Below are positions 52,088 to 62,495 of a stretch of DNA of 64,000 nt, piece by piece (within the stretch, counting starts at the first letter, position 1; each line of letters starts with the position of its first letter). Origin of the DNA: G963675935 sp963823895. GTDB taxonomy: Bacteria; Planctomycetota; Planctomycetia; Pirellulales; Thermoguttaceae. The position numbers and the translations under genes are program-made. The notes under the pieces are model-generated. The model ran no database searches. It was given only the letters and a program-made list of their open reading frames with translations, and was not told the DNA's origin. The stretch spans positions 124,001 to 188,000 of the forward strand of contig CAWGNG010000016.1 in assembly GCA_963823895.1 (NCBI GenBank), written 5' to 3'.

Positions 52088-53401
52088 ATGGGTTTTGACA
52101 AACAGATTCGGTAGTAATCACGTAAAATGCAGCGATTGGGCCAGTTGACCGTTGCCGAGCAACCCTACGTACCGCAGAAGCTGTTTCGAGCCGCGGGCGA
52201 ATTGCTCCAGGAAGTCGGTGACGCGCTGGTGCAAGGCGGGCCAGTCGTTGGCCAAACGGTGCATTTTGAGGATTGTCTCCTTCAGCCATCGCCATAATTT
52301 TTCGATCGGGTTCAGCCAGGGGGCGTAAGTCGGCAACCAGATTGGCTTGATTTGAGGATATGCCCCCACGGCCGTGAGTACGTCGGGATGAGTATGGATC
52401 GACCAATTGTCTTGAACGACGTAGATCGTCTTGGCGCGAGCGTAAGTTTTCGCGATCCGTTCATACATCTCGATGACCTTGGCTCGACCGATAATGTAGT
52501 TGTCCACGTAGGTCACTTTTCCGCTGCAGGCGTTCAGGCCGCCGATCACGCGCCACAGCCCATTGTTGGACTGTTGCCGATCCGCTTGCGGTGGAGCCGC
52601 GGGCGGGGCGGCAGCCCAACTCGGCGCCGGCTCGGGCCAGACGGCGTACCCCATTTCGTCGATGAACAGCAATGTCGTTTCCTGGGGGTTGCGCCGCTGC
52701 TCGCAGGCATCGTTTCAGTTTGGCTACCTTGCTTCGATACTGCGGATCCGGGCTAAAATGCTGGACCCGACCCGAACGCAATTTCACTCCCAGTTTGCGA
52801 CGGAGCCACCGCCACACGCCACTGAGCGTGTAATTCTGGATCGTCTTAATGCTGGCGCGAATGGTCCGCAACGTCCAGCGGCTGGGCGGCGGACCAGCGG
52901 CTGTCGGCATCGCCTCGCGGCGAGCTTCCTCGCCGGGGCCTTGCCGCAGCCGCTCCAACACCTGTTCCCGCTGCTCGAAAGGGACGACGACGGCTGCCTC
53001 CCTGCCGCCGCCGCAACAGTCCTTCGATCCCGTGTTGTTCATAGCAATCCAACCAATGGTACACGGTGTCAGGATCTCGCGGTCTCAGTAGTCCCTGAGT
53101 CGCTACCGCATGAGGCGATTGGCCGTCGGCGACCTTCAAGATCGCCGCACACCGTTCCCGCACGTCCGGACGCCGATCATGGTTCCGATACTCGACCAAC
53201 GTCCTGCGCTGAGCCTGTGAAAGTTTCAAAGTTCGCTGGTACATGACGATTCATCCTCCCTTGCGAAGTTACTTCATGGACCCTCCTTTCAATTACTCTC
53301 AAGCAACGCCGCCAAAGGCAACCACAAAATGCGCCTGCTAGCAGTGGTGTGCTAGCACAATACCTTGAATTCACTACCGATTTTGGCTGTCAAAACCCAT
53401 T
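52088..53401 (-). mobile_element. IS630-family insertion sequence with inverted ends
   Basis: ATGGGTTTTGACA is found as an exact inverted pair at 52088-52100 and 53389-53401, and similarity continues inward through TCGGTAGT. The right flank is TA, the IS630 target dinucleotide; the left is TG, so one copy may have mutated. The enclosed transposase is frameshifted twice. Confidence 0.75.
52118..53244 (-). pseudogene. IS630-family transposase, frameshifted twice
   Basis: The first frame, from ATG 53244, carries the helix-turn-helix (SQAQRRTLVEYRNHDRRPDV, DPDTVYHWLDCYEQHGIEGL). The second carries a winged-helix-like part (VPFEQREQVLERLRQGP to KLGVKLRSGRVQHFSP). The third carries the DDE core: LLFIDEMGYAVW, VVQDNWSIHTHP and APWLNPIEKLWRWLKE. 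The switches lie near 52980-53010 and at a G5 run (52684-52688); each needs one base removed. All catalytic residues are present, so the element may be intact if these are sequence errors. Confidence 0.85.
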
Positions 53402-53560
53402 AGGGAACGGACTCCGTGCCGTTCCGATCGTGGCTGGCCCACTCAATCTCAGTAATCGTCAATGAACCGCGATCGGCCGCCAGTTCGATTTCGACGGTGA
53501 TAGTATCGGGCAATGTCGACTCGGCAGAACGCCATTCCTACGGTAAAATCTGCGAGGCGC
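53402..53560 (-). other. Possible degraded C-terminal coding remnant beside the IS630
   Basis: On the minus strand, one frame reads protein-like sequence (TITVEIELAADRGSLTITEI) between a TAG at about 53540 and a TAA at 53419. It ends in NGTESVP from a 'ggaacggactccgtgccgttcc' palindrome. It may be the original tail of the neighbouring gene, lost by frameshift. Confidence 0.25.
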
Positions 53561-54694
53561 TCACGGGCAAACGACATAACCCATGAACCAGGCGATTCTG
53601 AATTGCATTTCGGAACCACTGTAATGCCCGCGGTTCTGCGGACTCTGTTCAATTGCTGTTGTGGCTCGTCGCCGATTGATACGAACCCGTGCCTCCGCAA
53701 CCAGGGGACTGATCTGCTCAGTTCGGAAATCCTCTCCAATCACCTTCGGGAGAACATTCTGGGGCTTATCAGTGCAGTGAAATTGAAGCATTACGCTTTC
53801 TGTGGGCTTTGCTTGATAGGAGAACGTGATGCCGACAAGCTTCGATGCGAATGAGCCGTCATCCCGAAAAACGGTGAAATTGAACGGTGTAGCCGTGCGG
53901 CGATGACGAATCCCCCACACCAGCGATTGGGTGTCCACGCACTTCCACTCGGGAAACTCCAACAGCGGCGTGCGCGTTGCACCGAGGCGCGTGATGCGTT
54001 GGAGAATCGTTTTTAGAGAACCGCGATTGTTCGTGGCAATCAGAGTATTCGGTTTCGGTTTGGCGTAGTAGATCGAGACCTTCTTGTCTTGCCCACCCCA
54101 TTGCGAATCAACACGCACAACTTGGTTATTCTCGATATGCTCGACGCTGACTGTTTGCCCCGCCCCTCGCACAGCAACGTCGGGCACGGAATGGTCAAAG
54201 ACGATAAGCTCGCATCCCTCAAACGTTGATCCGCTGCCGATGACAGGTGGGCCAAACTGCCGCGCCGAGGCGATCACGAAATGGATTGGTTGCCTTGTAA
54301 TGCTCTGGACGAATGCGTTTCCCGCCGCCTTAAACAGCGAAAGAGAACCCGCCAGCGTCTGTTGCTGGAAATCAGGTTCCGGTGGCGGAACTACGCCGCT
54401 TGGAATAAAGGGACGCCGGTCCCAGATATCCTTGAGCGTGCTCTCCATCAGCGGCCCGCGCGCCACGATAATGCTCTCGGTGTCGTCGGGCAGCCAGCCA
54501 ATCGCCTGTTCGACATCAGCGGGCAGGGGGCGTGATGGATTTGCAGGAGTGCCCGCGGCCAGCGGCGCGGGGTGCAGGCGGCGGAGGTTGGAACCTGGCG
54601 CCTGCCCGAGAGCCGGGCACGACCCGAAGAGCAGGAGTGACACGGCCAAGATTGTTCCAGTTCCCTTCGCGCGTGCGGTAGATTCTGCTTGCAT
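53561..54694 (-). CDS. Exported protein of unknown function
   Basis: 377 residues starting at ATG 54694 with GGAG about 8 nt upstream. A signal peptide (GTGTILAVSLLLFGSCPALG) is followed by a Pro-rich segment and a soluble domain (QAIGWLPDDTESIIVARGPL, HFVIASARQFGPP, VVRVDSQWGGQDKKVSIYYA, TLIATNNRGSLKTILQRI). I do not recognise the family; the layout resembles planctomycete secreted hypothetical proteins. The last 40 residues are basic and irregular and may result from a frameshift, since protein-like sequence continues in another frame downstream. Confidence 0.6.
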   Translation of the reverse strand: MQAESTARAKGTGTILAVSLLLFGSCPALGQAPGSNLRRLHPAPLAAGTPANPSRPLPADVEQAIGWLPDDTESIIVARGPLMESTLKDIWDRRPFIPSGVVPPPEPDFQQQTLAGSLSLFKAAGNAFVQSITRQPIHFVIASARQFGPPVIGSGSTFEGCELIVFDHSVPDVAVRGAGQTVSVEHIENNQVVRVDSQWGGQDKKVSIYYAKPKPNTLIATNNRGSLKTILQRITRLGATRTPLLEFPEWKCVDTQSLVWGIRHRRTATPFNFTVFRDDGSFASKLVGITFSYQAKPTESVMLQFHCTDKPQNVLPKVIGEDFRTEQISPLVAEARVRINRRRATTAIEQSPQNRGHYSGSEMQFRIAWFMGYVVCP

Positions 54695-54829
54695 GTCTGA
54701 TTCTCCAAACCGGGCCGGGCGGAGACTAATTGAGCGTGAATTATCCCCGCAATCGGACAGACGAGCAACAGCAGATTCTAGGCGCACTTGCGATCCTATG
54801 ACCGGGTAGCGAAGACCAGGACTCGCTGC

Positions 54830-56221
54830 TCACTTCGCCGTCTTGGCGGCGGCCGCAGCCTTGCGGACGGCCGCGATAAACGCCATCGGGTTGACCACGA
54901 GTCCAGCGGCAGTGCTCGACGCCGTCTTCGTCCACAAATCGGGAATGGCTTGCGGCTTGATGCCCGGGTCGACCTGGTACGCCAGCGCGGCCAGGCCCGC
55001 GAGGTACGGAACGGTCCAACTCATGCCCCCGGCCCGCCAGAAGATGTAATCATCCGGCCCGGCGAAGTAGGCGGTGGCCCGGTTTCCGGCCGGAACGCCC
55101 AACGCATCGCGCGGGCCGAAGAACATCTGCCTGGCGTAGCTCTCCGCCGTGTCCGGATCCTTGGCGAGGTCCCGCTTGAGAATCGCGATTCGCAGATCGG
55201 CCGGGTCGCAGCTAACGACGAGAATGCCCTCCGCCGCCGCATGCTTGACCGCCTTGACCCACAGCTCGTGGTCGGGCCACTCCGAAAACGCCCCCAGCGA
55301 AATACTGACCACCCTGACCTTCTGCCCGGCCGGCAGCTTGCGATTTTGCTCGACAATTCGATCGAGCAACGCGGAGTACGGTTTGCAATGCTCGTTCCAC
55401 CATTTCCACATCGGCGTTGCATAATAATGGACGGACGCGGCCGGGGCGATTCCACAAGTCTTGCCCACGGCAATGCTCGTCACCGGCGACCCGTGCATTT
55501 GCGGCAGCACGCCCTCCGCATCGATCACTTCGTAGGCGACCACGCGGTCCTTGTACTCGCGATGGTCGCGCAGCAACGGCTGATCGATGATGGCGATGTG
55601 AACGCCCCGGCCGTCGATGCCCTGCTCGTGCAGTTTGCGAACACCCAGGCCCGGGTTCGTGCCGGCCTGCAAGAGCTTGGCCGGCTCAAATCCCTTGGGC
55701 ATCTTGTCCTTCGGCGGCCACTGTGTGCGATTGTCGAAAGGCAGTCTGTTCAACTTCGCCAGTTGCTCCCGCAGATCGAGCTTGACAAGCGAAACGTTCG
55801 CCACTCCCGAAAACGCGTCGAGCTTGGCAAGATCGTCAACGCGCCTTAGGGTGAGAGTCCGCTCCATACCGATATCAAGCGGCGCGTCGTCAACAAGAAC
55901 TCGGAACAGACTGTAAGGGGCGCCTTCGCCGAATCGCCCGAAGATCGCCCGCACGCCGGGATACTCCAGGATCAATGCCTTACCGTTCCCGTTGTTCTCT
56001 TCGTGTGCTTTCGCGGGTGGACCCAGCAGGGCTTTCAGTTCGGCGGGGGTGGTCAGGCGGAAACACAGCTCTCCGCTCTTGGCGGCCGCGCGTGCAGCTT
56101 CAGCCACGTTGGCCGGTTGACTCGCGGCCGCGGGGGCGCCAACCTGATCGGCTTGACTTACGGCGACCGCCCACCCCAACACTGCGATCGATACCATGAA
56201 GCATGTGCTTAAGCGTCGCAT
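54830..56221 (-). CDS. Exported subtilisin-like (S8-family) protein
   Basis: 463 residues starting at ATG 56221 with AGGAG upstream; signal peptide MVSIAVLGWAVAVSQA. A long N-terminal prodomain-like region precedes the S8 core. The Asp lies in GVHIAIIDQPLLRDHREY (IIDQ instead of the common IDTG), the His in MHGSPVTSIAVG (HGSPV instead of HGTxV) and the Ser in GGMSWTVPYLAG (GMSWTVP instead of GTSMATP). All three catalytic residue types are present, with divergent surroundings, as in several planctomycete S8-like proteins. The substrate is unknown. Confidence 0.8.
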   Translation of the reverse strand: MRRLSTCFMVSIAVLGWAVAVSQADQVGAPAAASQPANVAEAARAAAKSGELCFRLTTPAELKALLGPPAKAHEENNGNGKALILEYPGVRAIFGRFGEGAPYSLFRVLVDDAPLDIGMERTLTLRRVDDLAKLDAFSGVANVSLVKLDLREQLAKLNRLPFDNRTQWPPKDKMPKGFEPAKLLQAGTNPGLGVRKLHEQGIDGRGVHIAIIDQPLLRDHREYKDRVVAYEVIDAEGVLPQMHGSPVTSIAVGKTCGIAPAASVHYYATPMWKWWNEHCKPYSALLDRIVEQNRKLPAGQKVRVVSISLGAFSEWPDHELWVKAVKHAAAEGILVVSCDPADLRIAILKRDLAKDPDTAESYARQMFFGPRDALGVPAGNRATAYFAGPDDYIFWRAGGMSWTVPYLAGLAALAYQVDPGIKPQAIPDLWTKTASSTAAGLVVNPMAFIAAVRKAAAAAKTAK

Positions 56222-56396
56222 GATCTTAGATCTCCTAGAAAAGGAAAGGAAACGGGCCGGTGTCAGTTTATCAAAAAGGGACCAGCATAACCATGTAGGT
56301 GGGCCTCGGTCGGCGATTCCAAGCCCCCGATTCATCTGCTAGACTATAGTAATCGCTTCCATCCTTCGAAATCCCGCCTTACGCCAGGAGCTTCTC

Positions 56397-59300
56397 ATGC
56401 GCCGCTCGATTGTCCTCTCCTTGTTGTTCGTCGTAGTTGTTTGTCTGTCGGCGAAATTGGGATCGGCCGCGGCGGACATCCACGACACGCGGCTGCTGAC
56501 CCAGCCCGCCGTGAGTGCCCAGCACATCGCGTTCATTTATGCCGACAATCTCTGGATTGCCGACGCCGATGGCAAGAACGTGCGGCGGCTCACAAGCGAC
56601 TTCGACGCCGTCGCATATCCGGTCTTCTCGCCCGACGGCAGCCTCATCGCCTTCACTGCTCAATATGAGGGAAACGCCGATGTCTATGTGGTTCCGGCGG
56701 CGGGCGGGCCGTGCCGACGCCTGACCTGGCACCCGGCGGCGGATATCGTTCGCGGCTTCACGCCCGACGGCAAGGCGGTGTTGTTCATCTCGCCGCGAAA
56801 CTCGTTCACCTCCCGTTACACCCAATTGTTCACCGTGCCGGTCAGCGGCGGAATGCCCACGCAACTGTCGATCCCGCACGCCTCGCAGGCGTGTTATTCG
56901 CCGGACGGTCAGCAGATCGCTTACACGCCGCTGGCCGACCGTTCGGTGCAGTGGAAGCACTATCGCGGCGGGGCGCACTCGCAGATTTGGGTCTACCACC
57001 GCAACGATCATCACGTCGACATTCTCCCGCAAGGCAACGACCGTCCCAACGATCTCGATCCGAACTGGATCGGCGGCACGATCTATTTCCGTTCCGACCG
57101 CAACGGCGAGTACAACCTCTTCGCCTACGACACCAGCGCGAAGACGGTCCGGCAACTGACCACATACAAGGACTTTCCCGTGCTCAACGTCGCCTCGGGC
57201 GGCGGCAAGCTGATCTACGAGCACGCGGGCTACCTCTATCTCTTCGACCCGGCCGATGGGAAGTGTACGCGGCTCGTGATCGGCGTCGCCAGCGACCTGC
57301 CCGATACGCGGGTACGATACGTCAAGGGCTCGGCCGGAAACATCCGCAACGCCGACGTTTCGCCCTCCGGCGCCCGGGCGGTGTTCGAGTGCCGCGGCGA
57401 GATTGTCACCGTGCCGGCGGAGAAGGGAGACCCGCGCAACCTGACCGAATCGCCCGCCGCGAACGACCGCTCGCCCGCCTGGTCGCCCGATGGCCGATCG
57501 ATCGCCTGGTTTTCCGACGAAAGCGGCGAATATCGCCTGTACGTCCGCCCCGCCAACGGCAAGGGCGCGGTGAAGTCGTATGATCCGCACGGGGCCGGCT
57601 TCTATCAGAATCCCGTCTGGTCGCCCGACAGCCGCAAGATCGCTTACATCGACAATTCGGCGTCGCTCTACTGGATCGATCTGAGCAATGGGCAGGTGGA
57701 GAAGGTCGGGTCGGCGGCGGTCTTTGGGCCGGACGAGTCGGTCATGCCCCGGCCCACCTGGTCTCCCGATTCCGGCTGGATCGTCTATTCCCTGGTCAAT
57801 CACGCCTGGTATCACACCCTCTACGTCTACGACCTGAAGACCCGTCAGTCGCGGGCGATCACCGACGGTCTGAGCGACGCGGCCGATCCGGTCTTCGACG
57901 CCAGCGGCAAATACCTCTATTTCTTCGCCTCGACCGACGCCGGCCCGGTCAATCAGTGGTTTTCGCAGGCAGCCGAGGACATGCGCATGCGGCGTTCGAT
58001 CTACCTGGTAGTGCTCCGCGCCGGCGTTGCCTCACCGCTGCGCGCGAGAGCGACGAGGAGAAGCCGATCAATAAGAGCGACAACAAGCCGAAAGCGAAGG
58101 AGGAAAAATCAAAGGACGAGAAGCAGAAGGACGCGAAGCCGACCGAGCCGCCGCCAGTGGTCATCGACTTCGAGGGAATCCAGCAGCGGATCGTGGCGCT
58201 GCCCGAACCGCCGGCGAACTACGCCAATCTGCAAGCGGGCCAGCCGGGACAGATTTTCTTCCTCGCTGAGCCCGCCCATCGCGGCCTCGGCGGGGCGCTG
58301 AAACGCTTCGATCTCGGCAAACGCAAGACCGAGACGATTCTCGCCGGCGTCGGCACGTACCGCCTCAGTTCCACGGGCAAGAAGACGTTGGTCTTTTCGT
58401 CGGCCGGAAGTTGGTCGATTATCGACGCCGACGCCCCGGCATCGCCCGGCAAAGGGGCGTTGAAGATCGACTCCATCGAAGTCCGCATCGACCCGGCGGC
58501 GGAATGGCGGGAGATGTTCGAGGATGCCTGGCGGATCAATCGCGACGATTTCTACGATCCGGGCATGCACGGGACCGACTGGCCGGCGATTCGCAAGAAG
58601 TACGCCGCCTTCCTCCCCGATCTGACCAGCCGCAACGATCTCTACCGCGTCATCCGCTGGATGCTCAGCGAACTGAGCGTGGGCCACAGCTATCTGATGC
58701 CCGGCCCGCCACCCGATCAGCACCACGCGGTTCCCGGCGGCTTGCTCGGGGCGGATTACGAAGTGGTCAACGGCCGCTATCGTTTCAAGAAGGTGTACGG
58801 CGGGCTGAACTGGAGCCGCGAGTTGCGCTCGCCGCTGACTGCCCCCGGCGTGGACGCGAAGGCGGGCGAGTATCTCTTGGCGGTCCGCGGCGTCGAGTTG
58901 AAGCCGCCGACCGAACTGTTCTCGCTGTTCGAGAATACCGCCGAAAAGAGCATCGAAATCACCGTCGGCCCCAATCCGGACGACAAACGCAGCCGCACCG
59001 TGACCGTCGAGCCGTTGGCCAACGAGGACGCGCTGCGCAACCGCGATTGGGTCGAAGGGAACTTGCGCCGCGTCCACGAGGCGACCGGCGGCCGCGCCGC
59101 CTACGTCTATGTGCCCGACACCGCCGGCAACGGCCACGAGTACTTCAAACGCTATTACTATCCGCAGTCCGACAAGCAGGCGATCATCATCGACGAGCGA
59201 TTCAACGGTGGCGGTGACATCGCCGACTACTACATCAGCCATCTCGTGCGTCCGCCGCTGTCGATGTGGGCGACCCGCTACGGCGAGGACACCCGCGAGC

Positions 59301-59692
59301 CCGGCGCCGCCATCGCCGGCCCGAAGGTCATGATTACCGACGAAACGGCCGGCTCGGGCGGCGACATGCTCCCCTGGATGTTCCGCAAGCTGCACCTCGG
59401 CACGCTGGTGGGCAAGCGCACCTGGGGCGGGCTGGTCGGCATCCTCGATTTCCCGCCGCTGATGGACGGCACTCACGTGACCGCGCCGAACCTGGCCATC
59501 TGGGCCGACGGCCGTTGGGTGGTCGAAAATGAAGGCGTGCCCCCCGACGTCGAGGTCGAGCAATGGCCCGCCGACGTGATCGCCGGCAAAGACCCGCAAC
59601 TCGAAAAGGCGATCGAGCTGGTCCTCTCCGGCTTGGCCAAACATCCGCCGATCAAGCCCGTGCGGCCAAAGTACCCGATCAAGGTGAAATGA
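56397..59692 (+). CDS. Tricorn-protease-like S41 peptidase with beta-propeller; apparent frameshift near 58043
   Basis: AGGAGC precedes ATG 56397; signal peptide SIVLSLLFVVVVCLSAKLG. Residues of about 30-540 form WD40/TolB-like propeller blades (AYPVFSPDGSLIAFTAQYEG, SPAWSPDGRSIAWFSDESGE). Coding then changes frame at 58038-58047 (ASPL to RESDEEKPINKS); one added base restores a protein of about 1,100 residues. A charged linker leads to the C-terminal core: SVGHSYLMPG (His), a PDZ-like segment, DERFNGGGD, TDETAGSGGDMLPW (nucleophile Ser) and ENEGVPPDVEVEQW (Glu). Tricorn-type proteases degrade peptides; this one should act outside the cytoplasm. Confidence 0.88.
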
Positions 59693-60097
59693 CGCCGGCC
59701 AGCGTCGCGGTCGGGCACAGTAATTTCTTGTGGTCAAACTCGGAAAACGGTTTAGCCGGCGAGCTTGCTCGCCGAGGCTGCGCGGCGTTCCCGCGCGGCG
59801 AGCGGGGTGCCATGCCCACGCTTGCCGTGGGCATGTGAACCGCGGACCCGAGCAACATGCCCACGGCAAGCGTGGGCACGGCGCCCACCGAGCCTCGTTA
59901 ACATGACATTATCGACCTGAGAGGCAATAAACGGTTCGGACGCGACTGCCGTAATCCTTGTGGTCGACAGCCATTGCCACTAGTGAGAGCACCTTGGTAA
60001 GATGGATCGTCGCGCGGGCCTCGACCGATTTGCGGTCGGCGGCAGGCGAGAAACAGCGGCTGACAATTCAGTGGTCAGAGCGACCACTCCGGATGGC
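59693..60097. repeat. Intergenic region with 'tgcccacgcttgccgtgggc' palindrome
   Basis: This 405-base gap holds a gccggcgagcttgctcgccg palindrome (59756-59776) and the long pair around catgcccacgcttgccgtgg / ccacggcaagcgtgggcacg (59811-59881). The rest shows no gene. Confidence 0.6.
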
Positions 60098-61056
60098 ATG
60101 AAACACACTCTTGCCAAGATGGTTCTTGCGATCATGGCACTCGCGGCAGTGCTGCTGGGCGATTCTGCCGCGTCGGCCGCCATTCCCTCCGACGTGCTCC
60201 TGAAAGGACTGCGGCCGCAGGGGCTCGTCAACGACTATGCCGGCGTCCTCGCTCCCGCGGATCGCGCAGCCTTGGAAGATCGTCTAACGGCACTACAGCA
60301 GAAGACCTCGGCCGAGTTTGCCGTCGTGATCCTGAAGTCGCTAGAAGGCGGCGAGGTCAACGATTTTACCAACAAGTTGTTTGTGAAGTGGGGCGTGGGC
60401 CTGAAGGGGAAGAACAATGGCGTGATGCTGCTGGTGGCCATGCAAGACCACAAGGCCAGGGTGGAAGTCGGTAACGGCCTGGAGCCGGTCTTGCCCGATG
60501 CTTTGGCGGGCCGCGTCCTAGACGAGCAACTCTTCCCGGCCTTCAAGCAGCAGCGCTACGCCGAGGGATTATCTCAGGCGGCCGGGCGGATCGCCGAGAT
60601 CATCGAGCGAAATGAGCCGGCAACAGCGGAGCAGAGGCGGGGCCGAGCGGCACAAAACGTTCCCCCGCGTTTGTCGTTCTATTCCTTTCGCTCTTTGTTG
60701 CCCTCGGATTCGGTGGCGCTGGGGCCGGCATCGGCGGCCGACAAGCCTTCCTTGTTATTTGGGGACTGTTCTTTGGTGGAATCCCCCTGTTCATGGCCCT
60801 CGCAACGAGCGGCGTCGGCTTCGGGCTGCTGTGCGTGGTCGCCGCGGTCATGTCCGTCGTCGGCTGGAAGGTCGGGCGGCACACCGGCTCGATGACGACA
60901 CCGGGCAAGGGGCACGGCACTCATGGCTGGGCTTGGATGTCCGGTGGCGGATTCGGCGGCGGCGGATTCGGTGGTGGCGGATTCGGTGGCGGCGGCGGGT
61001 TCGGCGGATTCGGCGGCGGTTCCTCCGGCGGCGGCGGCGCTAGCGGAGGCTGGTAG
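60098..61056 (+). CDS. TPM-domain membrane protein (YgcG-like); apparent frameshift at 60662-60666
   Basis: The start is ATG 60098; signal peptide KMVLAIMALAAVLLGDSAAS. The TPM domain follows (VNDYAGVLAPADRAALEDRL, EFAVVILKSLEG, WGVGLKGKNNGVMLLVAMQD, RVEVGNGLEPVLPD). After NVPP the frame goes astray. The matching continuation (AFVVLFLSLFVALGFGGAGA) is one frame away, so the C5 run probably lacks one C. The rest has further hydrophobic segments (LLCVVAAVMSVVGWKVGR) and the Gly-rich tail (GGGGFGG repeats) typical of this family. It is followed closely by a nucleotidyltransferase-like gene and lemA. TPM proteins are linked to photosystem repair in plants; the bacterial role is unclear. Confidence 0.85.
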
Positions 61057-61084
61057 GAGGCTGGTAGACAAAAGGACGGGCGCA

Positions 61085-61813
61085 ATGACTCCTGAAGAAC
61101 TGGTGGAACAGGTTGTCCAGGCCATGCCCGGCAAATTGCAGGCCGCCGTCCTCTACGGCTCGGCGGCGGCCGGCGACTTTGTCGGCGGAACGTCGAACTA
61201 CAACGTTCTGCTGGTTCTCGAACGCCTTGGCCCCGCCGAGCTGGCCGCTCTGTCGAAGCCGTCGTGCCGGTGGGCCAAAGCCGGCAACCGGCCGCCGCTG
61301 CTGTTCACGCGTGCTGAACTCGCCTCTTCGGCCGACGTCTTTCCCATCGAGTTGCTCGACATGCAGCAGTCGCGCCGCATCCTGTTTGGCGAAGACCTCT
61401 TGGCCAATGTCGTCGTTCAGCCGGAACACCTGTGGCTGCAAATCGAACGGGAGTTGAAGGTCCATCTGCTGCGGTTGCGGGAAGGCTATCTGCTCGCCGG
61501 CGGAAAGCCGCGGCTGGTGGCCGATTTGCTCACTTCCTCGATCGCCGGGTTCCTGGTCTTGTTTCGCGCCGCGCTGCGGTTGTTTCAAGAAGACGTGCCC
61601 CGGCACAAGACCGATGCAATGCAGTCGCTCGCCCAGCACATTCCATTCGATCCCCGGCCGTTGCTGGAGATCGACGCCCTGCGACACCGGCGGCTGAAAC
61701 GCCGCGACGTGGATCCGCTCTCGCTTTTCGATGCTTACCTCGCGGCAATCGAACGCGTCGTCGGTGCGGTTGACCGCCATCTTCATCCAGAAAAAGGGAG
61801 TCCCTCGCCATGA
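61085..61813 (+). CDS. Nucleotidyltransferase-like protein with degenerate active site
   Basis: 242 residues starting at ATG 61085. The N-terminus resembles a minimal nucleotidyltransferase fold: VLYGSAAAGDFVGGTSNYNV. The GS motif is present, but the Asp pair expected after it (DxD) is NYN, so catalysis by the usual mechanism is doubtful. The C-terminal helical part has HLLRLREGYLLAGGKPRLVA. It stands between the TPM and LemA genes, with its stop overlapping the lemA start (ATGA), and this trio is a recurring planctomycete arrangement. The role is unknown. Confidence 0.7.
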   Translation: MTPEELVEQVVQAMPGKLQAAVLYGSAAAGDFVGGTSNYNVLLVLERLGPAELAALSKPSCRWAKAGNRPPLLFTRAELASSADVFPIELLDMQQSRRILFGEDLLANVVVQPEHLWLQIERELKVHLLRLREGYLLAGGKPRLVADLLTSSIAGFLVLFRAALRLFQEDVPRHKTDAMQSLAQHIPFDPRPLLEIDALRHRRLKRRDVDPLSLFDAYLAAIERVVGAVDRHLHPEKGSPSP

Positions 61814-62394
61814 GAAGTACTTTGCTGATCGGGTTGGCCGTCGTGCTGGTTCTCATCCTTGCCCTGATCGCATGGGGCGTTTCCGCCAATAACGGACTGG
61901 TGGCGCTGCAAGAGAACGTTCACTCCGCCTGGGGACAGGTGGAAACGGTCCTGCAACGCCGCTACGATCTCATCCCCAATTTGGTCAACACGGTCAAAGG
62001 TTACGCGAAACACGAAAGGGACGTGTTGGAAGACGTGACCAGGCTCCGCAGCCAATGGGCCAGCGCGGGAACCACCGCGGAAAAGGTGAAAGCCTCCGGA
62101 GAATTGGAGGCCGGTTTGGCTCGGCTTCTGCTCGTGGCCGAGCGCTATCCCGATTTGAAGGCCAACGCGAATTTCCGCGATCTGCAATACGAGTTGTCGG
62201 GCACGGAGAACCGCATCACGGTCGAGCGGCAACGCTACAACGACGCCGTCCGCGCCTACAACACCCGCGTCCGCCAGTTCCCGACGAACATAATTGCCGG
62301 GATGCGCGGATTCGCCGCCAACTCGGCGTACTTCGAGGCCGACCGCGAAGCGAAGAAGGCCCCCAAGGTCGATTTTGGCGACGAAAAGCACTGA
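61810..62394 (+). CDS. LemA family protein
   Basis: 194 residues with an N-terminal transmembrane helix (LIGLAVVLVLILALIAWG), then the LemA signature: NGLVALQENVHSAWGQVETV, QRRYDLIPNLVNTVKGYAKH, and ENRITVERQRYNDAVRAYNT with FPTNIIAG. The start overlaps the previous stop. LemA proteins are coiled-coil envelope proteins that often accompany TPM-domain proteins; their exact function is unknown. Confidence 0.93.
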   Translation: MRSTLLIGLAVVLVLILALIAWGVSANNGLVALQENVHSAWGQVETVLQRRYDLIPNLVNTVKGYAKHERDVLEDVTRLRSQWASAGTTAEKVKASGELEAGLARLLLVAERYPDLKANANFRDLQYELSGTENRITVERQRYNDAVRAYNTRVRQFPTNIIAGMRGFAANSAYFEADREAKKAPKVDFGDEKH

Positions 62395-62495
62395 CCCGCC
62401 GCTCGGGGCGATTGCCGGCGAGGTTGAATTACGCACCGGCTGCCCGCGTTCCAATCGTCGAGCCTTGAACGCACGCGCCCAGTGGCGGATAGGCG

